From: Nansenia antarctica | Lineage: Eukaryota > Chordata > Actinopteri > Argentiniformes > Microstomatidae | Length of the DNA stretch: 64,000 nt | Assembly: GCA_963989245.1 (NCBI GenBank) | Contig: OZ022352.1 | Span: 14,120,604-14,184,603 of the forward strand | Direction: 5' to 3' | Part shown: positions 52,701 through 62,336 of the stretch, piece after piece | How the letters are laid out: each line of letters starts with the position of its first letter | How positions within the stretch are numbered: position 1 is the stretch's first letter | Made by a program: the position numbers and the translations under genes | The notes under the pieces: generated by a model | Databases searched by the model: none | What the model was told of the DNA's origin: nothing | What the model saw: the letters and a program-made list of their open reading frames with translations, nothing else

Positions 52701-54037
52701 GATCTGGTCATTTCGGGGTCAGCAAAACGCTCCGCCGCCTTCGTCAGGGGTTCTACTGGGGCCAACATGGGCGGGATGTGGGGGACTACTGCCGCCGCTG
52801 TGACAGCTGCACAGCACGTAAAGGCCCCACGGGCACATCTCACGCCCAACTCCAGCAGTTTCCCACAGGCTGTCCCATGGAGAGAGTGGGGATTGACGTG
52901 CTAGGGCCGTTTCCTCGCTCAGACAAAGGAAACCGCTACATCCTCACTGCCATGGATTATTTCACAAAGTGGCCGGAGGCGTACTGCCTGCCGGACCAAG
53001 AAGCAGAGACAATAGTGGATGCACTGGTGGAGGGGATGTTCAGCAGACTGGGGGTCCCTGAGGTCATTCACACCGACCAAGGCAGGAACTTTGAATCTCG
53101 CGTGTTTGCGGCCATGTGCGAAAAGCTTGGCTCCCACAAGACCCGCACCACACCCCTCCACCCACAAAGCGACGGACTAGTTGAAAGATTTAACCGCACG
53201 CTGGGACAGCAACTGGCCATAGTGACGGCTAAACACCAGCGAGACTGGGACGCGCATGTCCCCCTGGTGTTGATGGCGTACCGGTCTGCGACGCAAGACT
53301 CCACCTCCTGCTCCCCCGCACTTCTCATGCTGGGCAGGGAGATTAGGACCCCGGCTGAGATGATGTTGGGCAGACCGCCCGACCCCCCGGCGGACCCCCC
53401 GGGGCTGGAATATGCCCGAAAGCTGCAGGATCGACTGGAGTGCGCCCACGAGTTCGCCAGAAAACAACTGCGGAGTGCAGGGGCGAGACAGAAGAGGAAC
53501 TACGACGTGCACACCAAAGGGCAGCATTTCACGGCCGGGGAGCTGGTCTGGGTTTACAACCCCCAGAGAAAGAAAGGCAGGTGCCCCAAACTAGACAGCA
53601 AGTGGATGGGGCCCTGCAGGGTCCTCGAGAGACTGAGCGAAGTCGTGTACAGGGTCCAGCTGCCGCCAAGAGGTAGGAGAGTCGCCCTGCATCGAGATAG
53701 ACTGGCCCCCTACCGTGGCACGGGCACCCCCCCAGGAGAAGGGGGTGAACGGCGCGGTAACCGGGTTGAGCACCAGACCCCACCCCGCCCCGCCCAACCC
53801 CCCCCCAATGGACTATCACCCCCCCTCCCCGCCCCACCAAATCCCCCCCCCGATGGAGTTTCGCCCCCCCGCCCCACCCAACCCCCCCCCCCAATGGACT
53901 ACCACCCCCCCTCCCCGCCCCGCCAAATCCCCCCCCCCATGGAGTGTCGTACCCCCGCCCCTCCCCAACCCATTTCCCCCCCGATGAACGGTCGCCCACC
54001 CACCCCCCCACCCCCAGGTGGCCCCAGAGGAGAGTAA
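49730..54037 (+). CDS. Gypsy pol polyprotein with duplicated integrase, 1435 codons, no gag
   Basis: Open frame beginning at the primer site, without any gag. Protease-like start (VWVADLEDCILGLDVLERLD). RT (about residue 190-400) has SPWAAPIVMVPKKTKDDWRF, FTSLDLRSGYWQV, LPFGLCNAPATFERL and YLDDILAH. RNase H has DTDASNVGVGAVLSQ (about 507) and RSDHSALQWL. The first integrase has GHFGVSKTLRRLR, CRRCDSCTARK, VGIDVLGPFPRSDKGN, IHTDQGRNFE and HPQSDGLVERFNRT. An exact 720-base tandem copy (52679-53398) repeats zinc region and core in frame. The tail has LVWVYNPQRKKGRCPKLD and a proline-rich repeat (NPPP, PPMDYHPPSPP type, about residue 1345-1430). The doubled integrase would be unprecedented for a working enzyme; an assembly artefact is possible. 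Confidence 0.88.
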   Translation: MGSGTTVLPTTVRLQTVTGDRAPMVGEAFETVGVGRERVHCPVWVADLEDCILGLDVLERLDCVISSRRGTLTFPDGHVVQMTRQPTPPKRSPTPTVAVLTTETAANTTSGGVPDRHPILPHTPPTTTEAQPHPTPAAPTGKGGEEDGERVSVVREVWQGNCDGLSQVEQGLLWQLLLEFKDSFSLSEDDVGQTHLAQHSIDTRDAPPIRMRPRRLPMARQAAAEKALQNMQRAGLIEPSTSPWAAPIVMVPKKTKDDWRFCVDFRRLNGVTKRDAYPFPRVDESLDAVAGSSWFTSLDLRSGYWQVPLTPDARPKTAFVTHGGLWQFKVLPFGLCNAPATFERLMDNVLAGIPRQECVVYLDDILAHGESFETALRALRRVLERVAAAGLKLNPQKCHFMRREVNFLGHKLGSGGISTTQEKVQAVEDWPTPNSSSEVKSFTGLASYYRRFVRGFSTIAAPLFRLQRPREKFIWTDECQRAFTSLKKALLEAPILTPPDPTLPFILDTDASNVGVGAVLSQVTSEGEKVVAYYSGSLNKHERRYCVTRRELLAVVRAVQHFKYYLGGLHFTVRSDHSALQWLMTFREPEGQLARWIEELQAYDFNVIHRAGRQHGNADALSRRPCATDGCTYCERREVREEEQLRQGVRCAAAALTAIDAGEWSRKQEEDADIGPVLTWVAAQHQPRLEEIGLCSRATKGLWSMFTNLRLCDGVLQRGWKDAATGETLWQVVVPRTLRETVLQSVHGAPGSGHFGVSKTLRRLRQGFYWGQHGRDVGDYCRRCDSCTARKGPTGTSHAQLQQFPTGCPMERVGIDVLGPFPRSDKGNRYILTAMDYFTKWPEAYCLPDQEAETIVDALVEGMFSRLGVPEVIHTDQGRNFESRVFAAMCEKLGSHKTRTTPLHPQSDGLVERFNRTLGQQLAIVTAKHQRDWDAHVPLVLMAYRSATQDSTSCSPALLMLGREIRTPAEMMLGRPPDPPADIQSVHGAPGSGHFGVSKTLRRLRQGFYWGQHGRDVGDYCRRCDSCTARKGPTGTSHAQLQQFPTGCPMERVGIDVLGPFPRSDKGNRYILTAMDYFTKWPEAYCLPDQEAETIVDALVEGMFSRLGVPEVIHTDQGRNFESRVFAAMCEKLGSHKTRTTPLHPQSDGLVERFNRTLGQQLAIVTAKHQRDWDAHVPLVLMAYRSATQDSTSCSPALLMLGREIRTPAEMMLGRPPDPPADPPGLEYARKLQDRLECAHEFARKQLRSAGARQKRNYDVHTKGQHFTAGELVWVYNPQRKKGRCPKLDSKWMGPCRVLERLSEVVYRVQLPPRGRRVALHRDRLAPYRGTGTPPGEGGERRGNRVEHQTPPRPAQPPPNGLSPPLPAPPNPPPDGVSPPRPTQPPPPMDYHPPSPPRQIPPPMECRTPAPPQPISPPMNGRPPTPPPPGGPRGE
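51959..53398 (+). repeat. 720-base tandem duplication of the integrase
   Basis: 51959-52678 and 52679-53398 agree line by line with no difference seen. The junction reads ggacatacaatcagtcc, where the first copy is entered as gtgctacaatcagtcc. Confidence 0.95.
53760..54030 (+). repeat. proline-codon minisatellite
   Basis: About four or five degenerate units of about 55 bases (ccccccaatggactatcacc, ccccatggagt type) at the end of the Gypsy pol frame. Confidence 0.75.
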
Positions 54038-54106
54038 GGCCCCCAAGGTACCTGAGAGACTATGAGTGGTCACTCGGGGCGAGTGACTTTGTGGGGGGGA
54101 GGTAGT

Positions 54107-54371
54107 GTAACGGACTGAGTTCTAGTGGGTTAACATTACTGTGGCTTTAAGAGTTGTTGTTGTTGGATGACGTTCATCCGGGGGGGGGAGGGTTCTGGGG
54201 CTGGGAGCGGAAGAGGAGGGGCTTGGGAGAGAGAGTGGGAGAGTGAGACGAGAGGATTGAGTGCTAGGTGTTAGATAAGATTGAGTGTGAATTAAGAGAG
54301 TTATAACTTGTAAGAACTGAGAATAAAGCTGGAAATCAAGAACCCTCCGTCTGGTTTGTGACAACGCTACA
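54107..54371 (+). repeat. Gypsy 3' LTR, unlike the 5' repeats
   Basis: Starts TGTAACGG after a purine tract (gtgggggggaggtag), contains gaataaag near 54321 and ends AACGCTACA. Its first seven and last seven bases equal those of the 150-base repeats at 49310 and 49569, but its body does not. The sequence after it (gtat, 54372-54375) equals that before 49310 (gtat, 49306-49309). Confidence 0.8.
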
Positions 54372-54379
54372 GTATTTAC

Positions 54380-54640
54380 ATGTTACAATAAGGTTAATGT
54401 AGCTAAAATATACATTCTAATTGTTGAGTTTATATTTGTTGGTTTGATGTTGTTAGCCTCATCATCATCTTATCTCATCCAAGCTTATGTTATTCCTCTA
54501 TACCCCATCTCTTGTGCAATGTGCTCTCCAATCTGGGCACATGAATGATCGGATCGGTGAGCCGGGGCCAACTGTCGCGCCATTCATCTCATTAAGTAAG
54601 TCATAATTGGATTCAGTTTTGTATAACATATATAATATAT
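54380..54640. other. nothing recognised
   Basis: AT-rich flank of the Gypsy element. Confidence 0.3.
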
Positions 54641-54651
54641 GTATCCTTTCT

Positions 54652-54918
54652 TTAGACAGTATAGGCTGCCCTGAACGAACTAGCTGTCTCCTTATACATA
54701 CTGGAGGGGAGTTCTGCTACTTTCTTCGGAAGCACTTGGTTTTGTTTGAGCTCTGCTATTTCAACAGTTTCAACGTTGGGTGTCATAACAGGTGCAGCTG
54801 AATTCAAGTTTGGTTTCTTGGTTGAAAACCCGAAACTTTCCAGGCTTGTCGACTCGGTCGGCAGCAGTGGCCTTTTTTGGGGCGGCATGATAGCTGCTAC
54901 TGAATGTTTTCTTCTCAA
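54652..54918 (-). pseudogene. possible start of a ZNF862/hAT-like protein
   Basis: Open minus-strand frame with MPPQKRPLLPTESTSLESFG and FSTKKPN. Short basic starts of this style precede TTF-type zinc-finger or hAT-derived proteins in fish. No zinc finger or transposase follows in the window. The stop falls at 54652. Confidence 0.3.
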
Positions 54919-55179
54919 TAATCACGTTCGCAAGCTCTCAACGATCATATTCTGCTGTTGCACAATATTCTACTGCGCCCCATAGTGTCTTGGTGGTAAA
55001 GTGCAGGCAGTCAAAGGCCTACTGTCATTCACAGGAGATTAATGCTGGTGCGCGTAGTTCTTTTGGAAAACGTGTTTATTTATTTAATATAAATAATACT
55101 CATTACATTCACATTTATGATCAAATAATGGTTGTGGTAATGTATTATTAGCGACCCCCACAGATGTATGATTTTACTG

Positions 55180-55260
55180 CTTTCATGGGAGCTCAGACCT
55201 TCCTTATGGGAGCTCAGCTCCCATTGGCTCCCACATAACTCGAACCCTGGTTATCCTGAC
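55180..55260. other. short inverted gggagctcagctccc motifs
   Basis: gggagctcagaccttcctta then gggagctcagctcccattgg and ctcccacataactcgaaccc. Possibly the end of a repeat; a related phrase (ttcgagttataagctgagct) lies at 48661-48680. Confidence 0.3.
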
Positions 55261-56142
55261 ACCAGTCTGGTCATCCTGACACCCGTCTGGTCATCCTGAC
55301 CCCAGCAGCCATTGATCCAGTCCACACAGTAGCTGTGTCCATACACTAGCTGTGTCCATACACTAGCTGTGTCCATACAGTAGCTGTGTCCATACAGTAG
55401 CTGTGTCCATACACTAGCTGTGTCCATACAGTAGCTGGTCCATACACTAGCTGTGTCCACACACTAGCTGTGTCCATACACTAGTTGTGTCCATACAGTA
55501 GCTATGTCCATACAGTAGCTATGTCCATACAGTAGCTGTGTCCATACACTAGCTGTGTCCATACACTAGCTGTGTCCATACAGTAGCTATGTCCATACAG
55601 TAGCTATGTCCATACAGTAGCTGTGTCTATACAGTAGCTGTGTCCATACAGAGTAGCTGTGTCCATACACTAGCTGTGTCCATACAGTAGCTGGTCCATA
55701 CACTAGCTGTGTCCATACACTAGCTGTGTCCATACAGTAGCTGTGTCCATACAGTAGCTATGTCCATACACTAGCTGTGTCCATACACTAGCTGTGTCCA
55801 TATACACTAGCTGTGTCCATACACTAGCTGTGTCCATACAGTAGCTATGTCCATACAGTAGCTATGTCCATACACTAGCTGTGTCCATACACTAGCTGTG
55901 TCCATACACTAGCTGTGTCCATACAGTAGCTATGTCCAGACACTAGCTGTGTCCATACAGTAGCTGGTCCATACACTAGCTGTGTCCATACAGTAGCTGG
56001 TCCATACAGTAGCTGGTCCATACACTAGCTGGTCCATACAGTAGCTGTGTCCACAGGTAAGGGTCACCGGATCCTTCAATCGATCCAGACAAATCGGGCA
56101 TCTGAATTGGTCCTCCTCTCCAAATATTTTAGCTGCTCCCAT
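55254..56142 (-). pseudogene. TRIM (finTRIM-like) RING exon split by a minisatellite
   Basis: From the ATG at 56142 the minus strand reads MGAAKIFGEEDQFRCPICLD then RLKDPVTLTCGHSYCMD, the first half of a fish TRIM RING finger (E3 ubiquitin ligase). The expected continuation CINGCWDQDDQTG appears only at about 55330-55270 as VDWINGCWGQDDQTG, 740 bases further on. Between them the codons for HSYCMD are repeated about 40 times with frame changes. The frame from the start codon ends in the array (the open stretch reaches 55930), and the cysteine before INGC has become W. Neither the remaining RING cysteines nor B-box, coiled-coil or SPRY sequence follows, so no working RING can be made. Confidence 0.8.
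55316..56055 (-). repeat. 18-base minisatellite seeded from RING codons, about 40 copies
   Basis: Plus-strand unit tccatacagtagctgtg or tccatacactagctgtg, about 17-18 bases. On the minus strand one unit is cacagctactgtatggac, that is HSYCMD, the RING codons at the edge of the array. A second small array of 18-19 bases (gtctggtcatcctgacac) at about 55255-55305 copies the QDDQTG codons. Confidence 0.9.
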
Positions 56143-56159
56143 TTTGCCAACAGTCTATA

Positions 56160-56900
56160 CACAAAGTTGGAATTATATACATTTTGAGTTTTGAACAAGA
56201 TTAAATGTAGAGCTGAGATCGACGCAAATGTGCCTCAACATTGAATGTCTGGTCGTTCTGGTTGAACTGGTACGACAGTCAGTGGCTGCAGTGCAGTGTT
56301 CTTCGTCAATATAGTGTGGAACAGTCACAGACTTGGGACCTAACACACAGTGCCCCTAGCATGGCACAATGCAGCAGTCCCTCAGCCGCTTCTCCGGGGT
56401 TAAAAGAGTAGGCACTATTTTACCCTCTACCTGTTGAATAGAATACTGCAAGTAATACATCTTTTGAATTACTTATATTCAGTACTCAAGTTGTAAAAGA
56501 AAATCAGGGGGGATGGTGGATTTTATCATATGGGGACAATTTTAGCATCCCCACAGCGTCAGTGACTTCAGTGTCAGTGACTTGGTAAAAATGTCATTGC
56601 CTGTGTGCTTGCCCCCTCCCTCGCCCACAGTATTTTACTCAATATGTGCAAAACTTAATGTTGAAATAGCAGTAATACCACGTTCATTGATAAAATGACA
56701 TAAGGGATGGAAAGGGGGATGGCAGTTTTCGAAGGGGGATGATTTTGATTTTGATGATTTTATTTCAGGGGGGATGCCATCCCCTTACCTTCTTGTGATT
56801 TTTTTTTCTAAAAGTTTTTTTCTTTTCCCTTTCCTAACACCAGGGGAGCCACCCCTCCTAAATTTCGTTGTTTGGTACCTGTACTGTAGCAATGACAATA
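56160..56900. other. no gene recognised
   Basis: Upstream side of the TRIM pseudogene. It contains a repeated pair (agggggatgg...gattttgat) near 56710-56790 and ends in a retroposon-like tail. Confidence 0.3.
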
Positions 56901-56903
56901 AAG

Positions 56904-56947
56904 TCCATTCATTCATTCATTCATTCATTCATTCATTCATTCATTCA
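56904..56947. repeat. ATTC tetranucleotide repeat
   Basis: About 11 cattcatt-type units directly after caatgacaataaagtc, probably the 3' tail of a plus-strand retroposon. A TG run follows at 56983-57003. Confidence 0.9.
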
Positions 56948-57639
56948 TCCCCCCTCAACTTGAGTGCTTGCTTATATTGTCTTGTGTGTGTGTGTGTGTG
57001 TGTTTGTGATTATATTGATTCAATATTATTATTAAAACTGCGCTACACCAGCGCATTATGTAAGTTAAAGAGAACACACCTGTGATGACGTCATTTCACT
57101 AAAGCGCAGGCGCTTCTGACGCTTCATCAACAGTCATCTGTCTAGACCTCCAGACCTGCACTGGAATACAGTCCAGCAGCAGCCACAGGAGCCAATATCC
57201 ATATTCAGAAATGTCTGACACAGAACAACCTTTGATGAATAGACTAGGGCCAATACTTTTTAATGTGAAGTTCTAGGAACGAATTGTTCGCATAGTAGTA
57301 ATGTTTTGGGCCCGCCTAAAATTTGGATACGCTATTATTTTTGTAGGAGACCTGGGCAGGTAGTCTGGCTGGATACATCTATAACGCCTGCGGACGGACG
57401 CATATTTTCGGTAAATCTTCTTCTTTTTTTGTGACAGTTTTGTGACGCATACATACTTGAGTCTTTCCATTTGAATGTATTTCTGTAAACATCGCAACGT
57501 TTGATGATGGGGGAGATTGGGAGAAGTTAGATGATGATGATGGACAATTAACAGGAAAGCTTCACCACCCGGGTCGCCGAGGTAACGTTCATTCGGCTGC
57601 TTTTACCAAGCTGACCACCACCACACATCCAGGCAGTAG

Positions 57640-57886
57640 GTGACGTTAGAATTATAAGGTTCTATCTCCATTTTTGTCAAAATTTAGTTTTTTACATAAT
57701 CTGATCCATTAGGTGTTTATTAATGCCTGTGTGGTGTTATTTTTAAAATGTTGACATTTTTGAGTTAGTAATTCATAAAATACAAAGGTTCCATCTCACA
57801 AAACATAATGGAATGTAAAAACGTTGACGCTCAATATCTCTGAACTACCCTAAACAGAGATAGAACCTTATAGTTCTAAGCTCACG
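57640..57886 (+). mobile_element. MITE, gtgacgttagaattataagg family
   Basis: 247 bases. The left end gtgacgttagaattataagg and the right end (ccttatagttctaagctcac plus g) are inverted over about 30 bases. A 5-base target duplication agtag lies at 57635-57639 and 57887-57891. Confidence 0.88.
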
Positions 57887-57899
57887 AGTAGCTATCTAG

Positions 57900-58534
57900 T
57901 CTTCTTCGTCTGTTTATCTCGATTCGAAGTAGCGAGCCGCCGTCGTTAAACGGGAAGGAGGCGGGGTTCCAACGAGGCCTTCGAGCTGCACGAGACCCGC
58001 CTCGCTCTCAGTGTTTGGGACGGTTCCAACCGGCTCCTGAGTCAGACGTGTAGGCTTGTCTCCCCGGGTGACGATGATGGCGACGCGTGGATACCAACCT
58101 GACCACCAGACGGTTAGTTAACATTGACATCGACCATTTCGACAGAGATATCGCTAATTGTGTCGGTACATAAGACTTAAAAACGCGATAACGTTTCGCT
58201 CGTTATGGCAACGCCGGAACTGTCATCCTCTGTGCGCGAGAGAGGAGATAACAAAGAACCCCTCGCTCGAGCGTAGCTAGCTAACAAGCTAACGTGAAAT
58301 TGGTAATAACTGGCGTTTTATAATCGTTGGGATTAACGGTAGCCGTTTACACGTCATATTGAGTAGTTAATTGAACGAGGAATGACAATTTCAAGTCATA
58401 AAAAGGTGCTTTTTGAACAAAGGACTTCTATTCCGTGTTGGGAGCCTCGTCTAGCCTGCCTAGCTTAGCTAGCTGCTGCCTGGGCTACAGGGAGGCCTGC
58501 GCTGCGCAGCGTCGGGCCGCTGTGGCATCAAATG
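57900..58534 (+). other. CpG-rich region, possible 5' exon area of wnk1
   Basis: GC- and CpG-rich stretch (about 57930-58130) upstream of the kinase exon, typical of a promoter. A short open piece MMATRGYQPDHQT (58075-58113) ends at a donor-like acg/gttagt, so it might be a small first exon of another transcript. Only composition and position support this. Confidence 0.35.
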
Positions 58535-58725
58535 GTGACGTTAGAATTATACGGTTCTCTCCATTTTTGTCAAGATTTAGTTTTTTTACATAATCTGATC
58601 CATTAGGTGTTTATTAATGCATGTGTGGTGTTATTTTAAAAATGTTGACATTTGAAAAACTTTGACGCTCAATATCTCTGAACTACCCTAGACGGAGATA
58701 GAACCGTATCATTCTAAGCTCACGA
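58535..58725 (+). mobile_element. MITE, gtgacgttagaattataagg family, shorter copy
   Basis: 191 bases, same ends as 57640-57886 but lacking an internal segment of about 50 bases. A 5-base target duplication aaatg lies at 58530-58534 and 58726-58730. Confidence 0.88.
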
Positions 58726-58730
58726 AATGA

Positions 58731-59842
58731 TGGTTGGAGACACCCTAGATGGCGTTTGTTTAGTCGCCGTTATCGTAAGTGCAGGGTTGTTACAATGAGC
58801 TATAGTTGTGTGATGATCATGATGCCATTAACGTGCAGCAGAGACAGACGTATTACATATTGTACGCCGCAGGGAGGTACAACGCGTGAGTCGAGTCCGT
58901 CTGTTTCCAATTTCTGCCACCGGTGAAGTTGATAAAACGAATGATCGCATTACTTTCTCTGTGAAGTTAGACATGTGTGTGACAGAACTAGGACGGGGAG
59001 GTTTGAATAAACCTTTTAGTTTTTCCCAAAGCTGTTTGCACGGTCGGTGTCACGCGCCTGTTTATCGTATAATAAGTGAAGCTAATCAATGAGTGCCGCT
59101 GCTGAGGGTCGTGGGATGTCTAATGTGTTATCATCATGACGTCGTTATATAGAGACTGGACTGTGTACTCTAAAATCGTGAACTAGTAACTAGTGAACTC
59201 TTGAGTTGCCACTTGACCGATACATCATCAAATCTTGCAGCATCTTATTGACATAAAACATGTTTATAGCCACAATGTGACAGTAATGTGTGTGAACAAC
59301 AATGACACCAACTTTACTGTTAACCCCCCCCCCCCCTCCATTAGTGGTGTGATTTATAATGAATCAAGAAGTTATTATGTTTTATTTGACATGTCCTTCT
59401 TTCCCCCCTGCAGTGACTGAATCGCAGTTAGGAGTGTGTGGCCTGTCGTTGCTTGCTAAGGGAAGCTTGGTGCCCGGAGCAGTCCTTTCTCCCTCCCCGG
59501 CGGTTCCTCATGCTTGTTAGCAGCGGTACCCCGTGTCCTGCAGGATGGATGGTGTGGACTTAAGGGGTCTTGTGTGTCAGCATCAGTACTCCCTGTTCTG
59601 TGACGGTGTTCTGTTCTTTTCTTTTGACAAAAGAACAGCCCCCATCCTACACCCAGACTTTGTGCCCTGTATACCTGTAACTGTCTTTGAGCAATAAGCA
59701 CACAGGGAGGTATAGGAGTTTTTTTTTTTTTTTTTAAGACATAGATTACTGTTTCTTTACTGAGTCTGTATGGAGGAAGTGTGATATTTTTGTTTATATT
59801 TCTCGGTTGAATCATACCCGCTCACTCGTTGTGGGTGGTGGG
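58731..59842 (+). other. leader or upstream region of wnk1
   Basis: No other coding exon is recognised. An acceptor-like pyrimidine tract ending ccccctgcag (59404-59413) could begin the exon that carries the start codon, with the stretch to 59842 as 5' untranslated sequence. Confidence 0.35.
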
Positions 59843-60631
59843 ATGTCGGAAAAGCCCGACAACAAGATGGTGAAGTTCCTGGCCCCCCCTCCCAAGAGTG
59901 GAAATGGAAACGGTACCGGGTCCGGTTCGGACTCGCTGGTGGGTGAACGGTTGACCGCGGAGGTGAGAAGACGGCATCACACCATGGAACGCGACCGCTG
60001 CAACCTAGAGCATCGCTTCTTCCGTCGCAGCGTGATCAGCGACTCCAACGCCACCGCCCTCGAGCTCCCTTTACCCAACAAAACCCCCGTCCTCCTGCCC
60101 CAGCCTGCTCATGTGTGTGAAGACACCCCTCAGGGTCCCAAGGCCCCCGCTGCACACCTGACTCAGGTCAAGCACGGTGTGGCTGTGACCGAGGAGTCCT
60201 CTGAGAGAGGTGGAGGAGGAGCGAAGGTGGATGTGGATGTGATTGATGTCAAACAGAAGGCTGCGGTCGCTCAAGACATCTGTGACGGGGAGGTACGGGT
60301 GGTTCAGTCGGCTCCCAGGCTAGCCGCCAAACCGCCAGACCACACAGAGCCAGAGAACGGGACTGAGGTGAAGGAAAGGCGCGAGGAAGAGGAAGGAGAG
60401 GGGGGAGAGGAGGATAAGGACTCTGCTAAGGCTCGGGCGGAGGCGGAGCAGAGGGAGATAGAGAAGAAGGTGCAGGACGACATCGAGGAGGCGGAGACCA
60501 AAGCCGTCGGGACGTCGCCAGACGGCCGCTTCCTGAAGTTTGACATCGAGATCGGCCGAGGGTCCTTTAAGACGGTCTACAAGGGTCTGGACACGGAGAC
60601 TACTGTGGAGGTGGCCTGGTGTGAGCTGCAG
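59843..60631 (+). CDS. wnk1: WNK1-type serine/threonine kinase, first coding exon
   Basis: WNK kinases sense chloride and osmotic state and activate SPAK/OSR1, which control cation-chloride cotransporters. The exon runs from MSEKPDNKMVKFLAPPP to the donor CTGCAG/GTAAGAG in phase 0, 263 codons. WNK1-like N-terminal blocks are visible: VRRRHHTMERD (about residue 43-53) and EHRFFRRSVISDSNATALEL (about 56-75). An acidic and basic coil (about 185-220) precedes SPDGRFLKFDIEIGRG, the start of the kinase domain. GRGSFKTVYKG carries the WNK-specific lysine in the glycine loop (about residue 243), and VAWCELQ has cysteine where other kinases have the catalytic lysine. An in-frame ATG lies 36 bases upstream (59807); the later one is preferred because MSEKP-type starts fit WNK1. 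Later exons lie beyond the window. A wnk1a or wnk1b copy cannot be told apart here. Confidence 0.88.
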
Positions 60632-62280
60632 GTAAGAGACCACGGCCTAACATTTAATTAATCTGCTATGTTTTTCCCCTCTGTTCCCTTGGTTCATGCA
60701 TTCACCTCAACAAACAGACTTTCCTGTCCTTGACCTACCCAACTAAAAGCCAGGCTTATGCTTTCACCTCTCCTGACCACAGCACATATCAGTCGGGTGA
60801 GAGAAGGAGGGCCAGGACAGGTACCCACATCAGACAATGCTGGTGGTTTTTCTCCACACAGGGACCAGACAGCGGCGTGCTGGTGATGTCAGCAGCCAAA
60901 CTGTCTGCTCATTGTCCAACTGAGTAACTCTTTCTGTTCTAAACCTGTTGTAATCCTACTGAAACCATTTCTCTATGACGAGTAGGGCTGGGCTTAGGCT
61001 GTGATTTGGACTTATTTAATTTCTGTGACCTATCAGATTGTCATGTGGTCTGTGAGTCATAATTAGCAAATGTGGACATTGACTTTCGGTGGCACCTTTA
61101 AAACACCTGAGCATGTCACCCGGTCAGTCATAGTAGCGATTCCATGCACATTACCCAACACTGTACTTTAGATCATCTGTCTTTGTGAATAAGTCGCAGA
61201 GGCGTCGCATATATGGCGATCTGTCATCCCGCTTCCTTTTGAAAGAGGCTTTGGAAGCAGTCAGTATAACAAGTCCTCTCCATTGGTCCACAACACGGGT
61301 GACTGTTTGCATTTGCGTTTCAGTATACTCTGGTCTTATGGCCCACAGTCAGACTGATCCCTGATTGTCCCTTGAGTCACTGCCACCGTCTGCCATTCTC
61401 CTTTAAGAAGACAGGACTCGCATTTCCGTTTGAATTCTTTCTGGTCAGAGGAAGGGGGTGGGGCGGGGGGGTTAGAGAGAGGTCCCACTTCCACATTTCA
61501 TTATATATATTTTTATTACGTGCCATCCTTTCCCTTCCTCATATTGTGGTCTTAAACTGCTTTTGTTTGAGGGATTATGAAATATGAATAGTTGGTGTTT
61601 TTTATGTTTCCTTTTTGCTATTGTCACACAGGGTGGTGTTGCGTAACCTGTCTGTTTTGTCTGGAATTAAATGATGGACCTTCATCCTCAGTCCTTGACT
61701 GTAGTTGGGGAAATGTAAAGAAAAGACTTAATCTTACCGATTGCTTCATAATGTTTTACCAATAAGCCTATGGTGAACAGACCTATATGGTCAATGGATA
61801 GCCCTAACATATATATATATATATATATTTATTTATTTATTTATATATTTATTTATTTATTTACAGCAATCAGTAAGTGGGATACTTTTCATATACTTTT
61901 TCCCTTGTCTATTTGTGACACAGCAATATACACAAAGTCTGGAGTTTGTTTATATTTTCTACTGTCTATAGCAAAAAGGACTATTTTATTTATTTTTTAT
62001 ACAGATAGATATACAAACAGATAGGTCAGTTGAGAACCAATTGTCATTTACAATGACGATCTGGCCAATTGGCAGAACAGAGGCAAGTCTGGACACAAAA
62101 CACAACTATAGCATGTTCTGTGTTAGCTCAATGGCCATCTTGGTGATTCTGGTCAACAAGCTAATGCTGGTCAATGACTGTCTGACCAGCAGCCCACAGC
62201 AGTGTTTGACCTTATTCAATACGTATATTTGCATTATACTCGTGCCTTGAGCTTGTCATGACCAGTAGAGACCCAAATCA
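60632..62280 (+). other. wnk1 intron 1, no exon recognised
   Basis: Begins with gtaagag. It contains an AT/ATTT run at 61809-61865. The next wnk1 exon (expected DRKLTKSERQRF) is not present before the window ends. Confidence 0.5.
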
Positions 62281-62284
62281 CCAC

Positions 62285-62285
62285 T

Positions 62286-62332
<47 letters not shown>
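62285..62332. repeat. CA microsatellite
   Basis: About 23 CA units in the wnk1 intron, directly in front of a LINE fragment. Confidence 0.95.

Positions 62333-62334
<2 letters not shown>

Positions 62335-62336
<2 letters not shown>

Noticed and set aside
58075..58113. First coding exon MMATRGYQPDHQT before a donor-like site
   Set aside because: Too short and without a recognised family; noted only inside the promoter-region entry.
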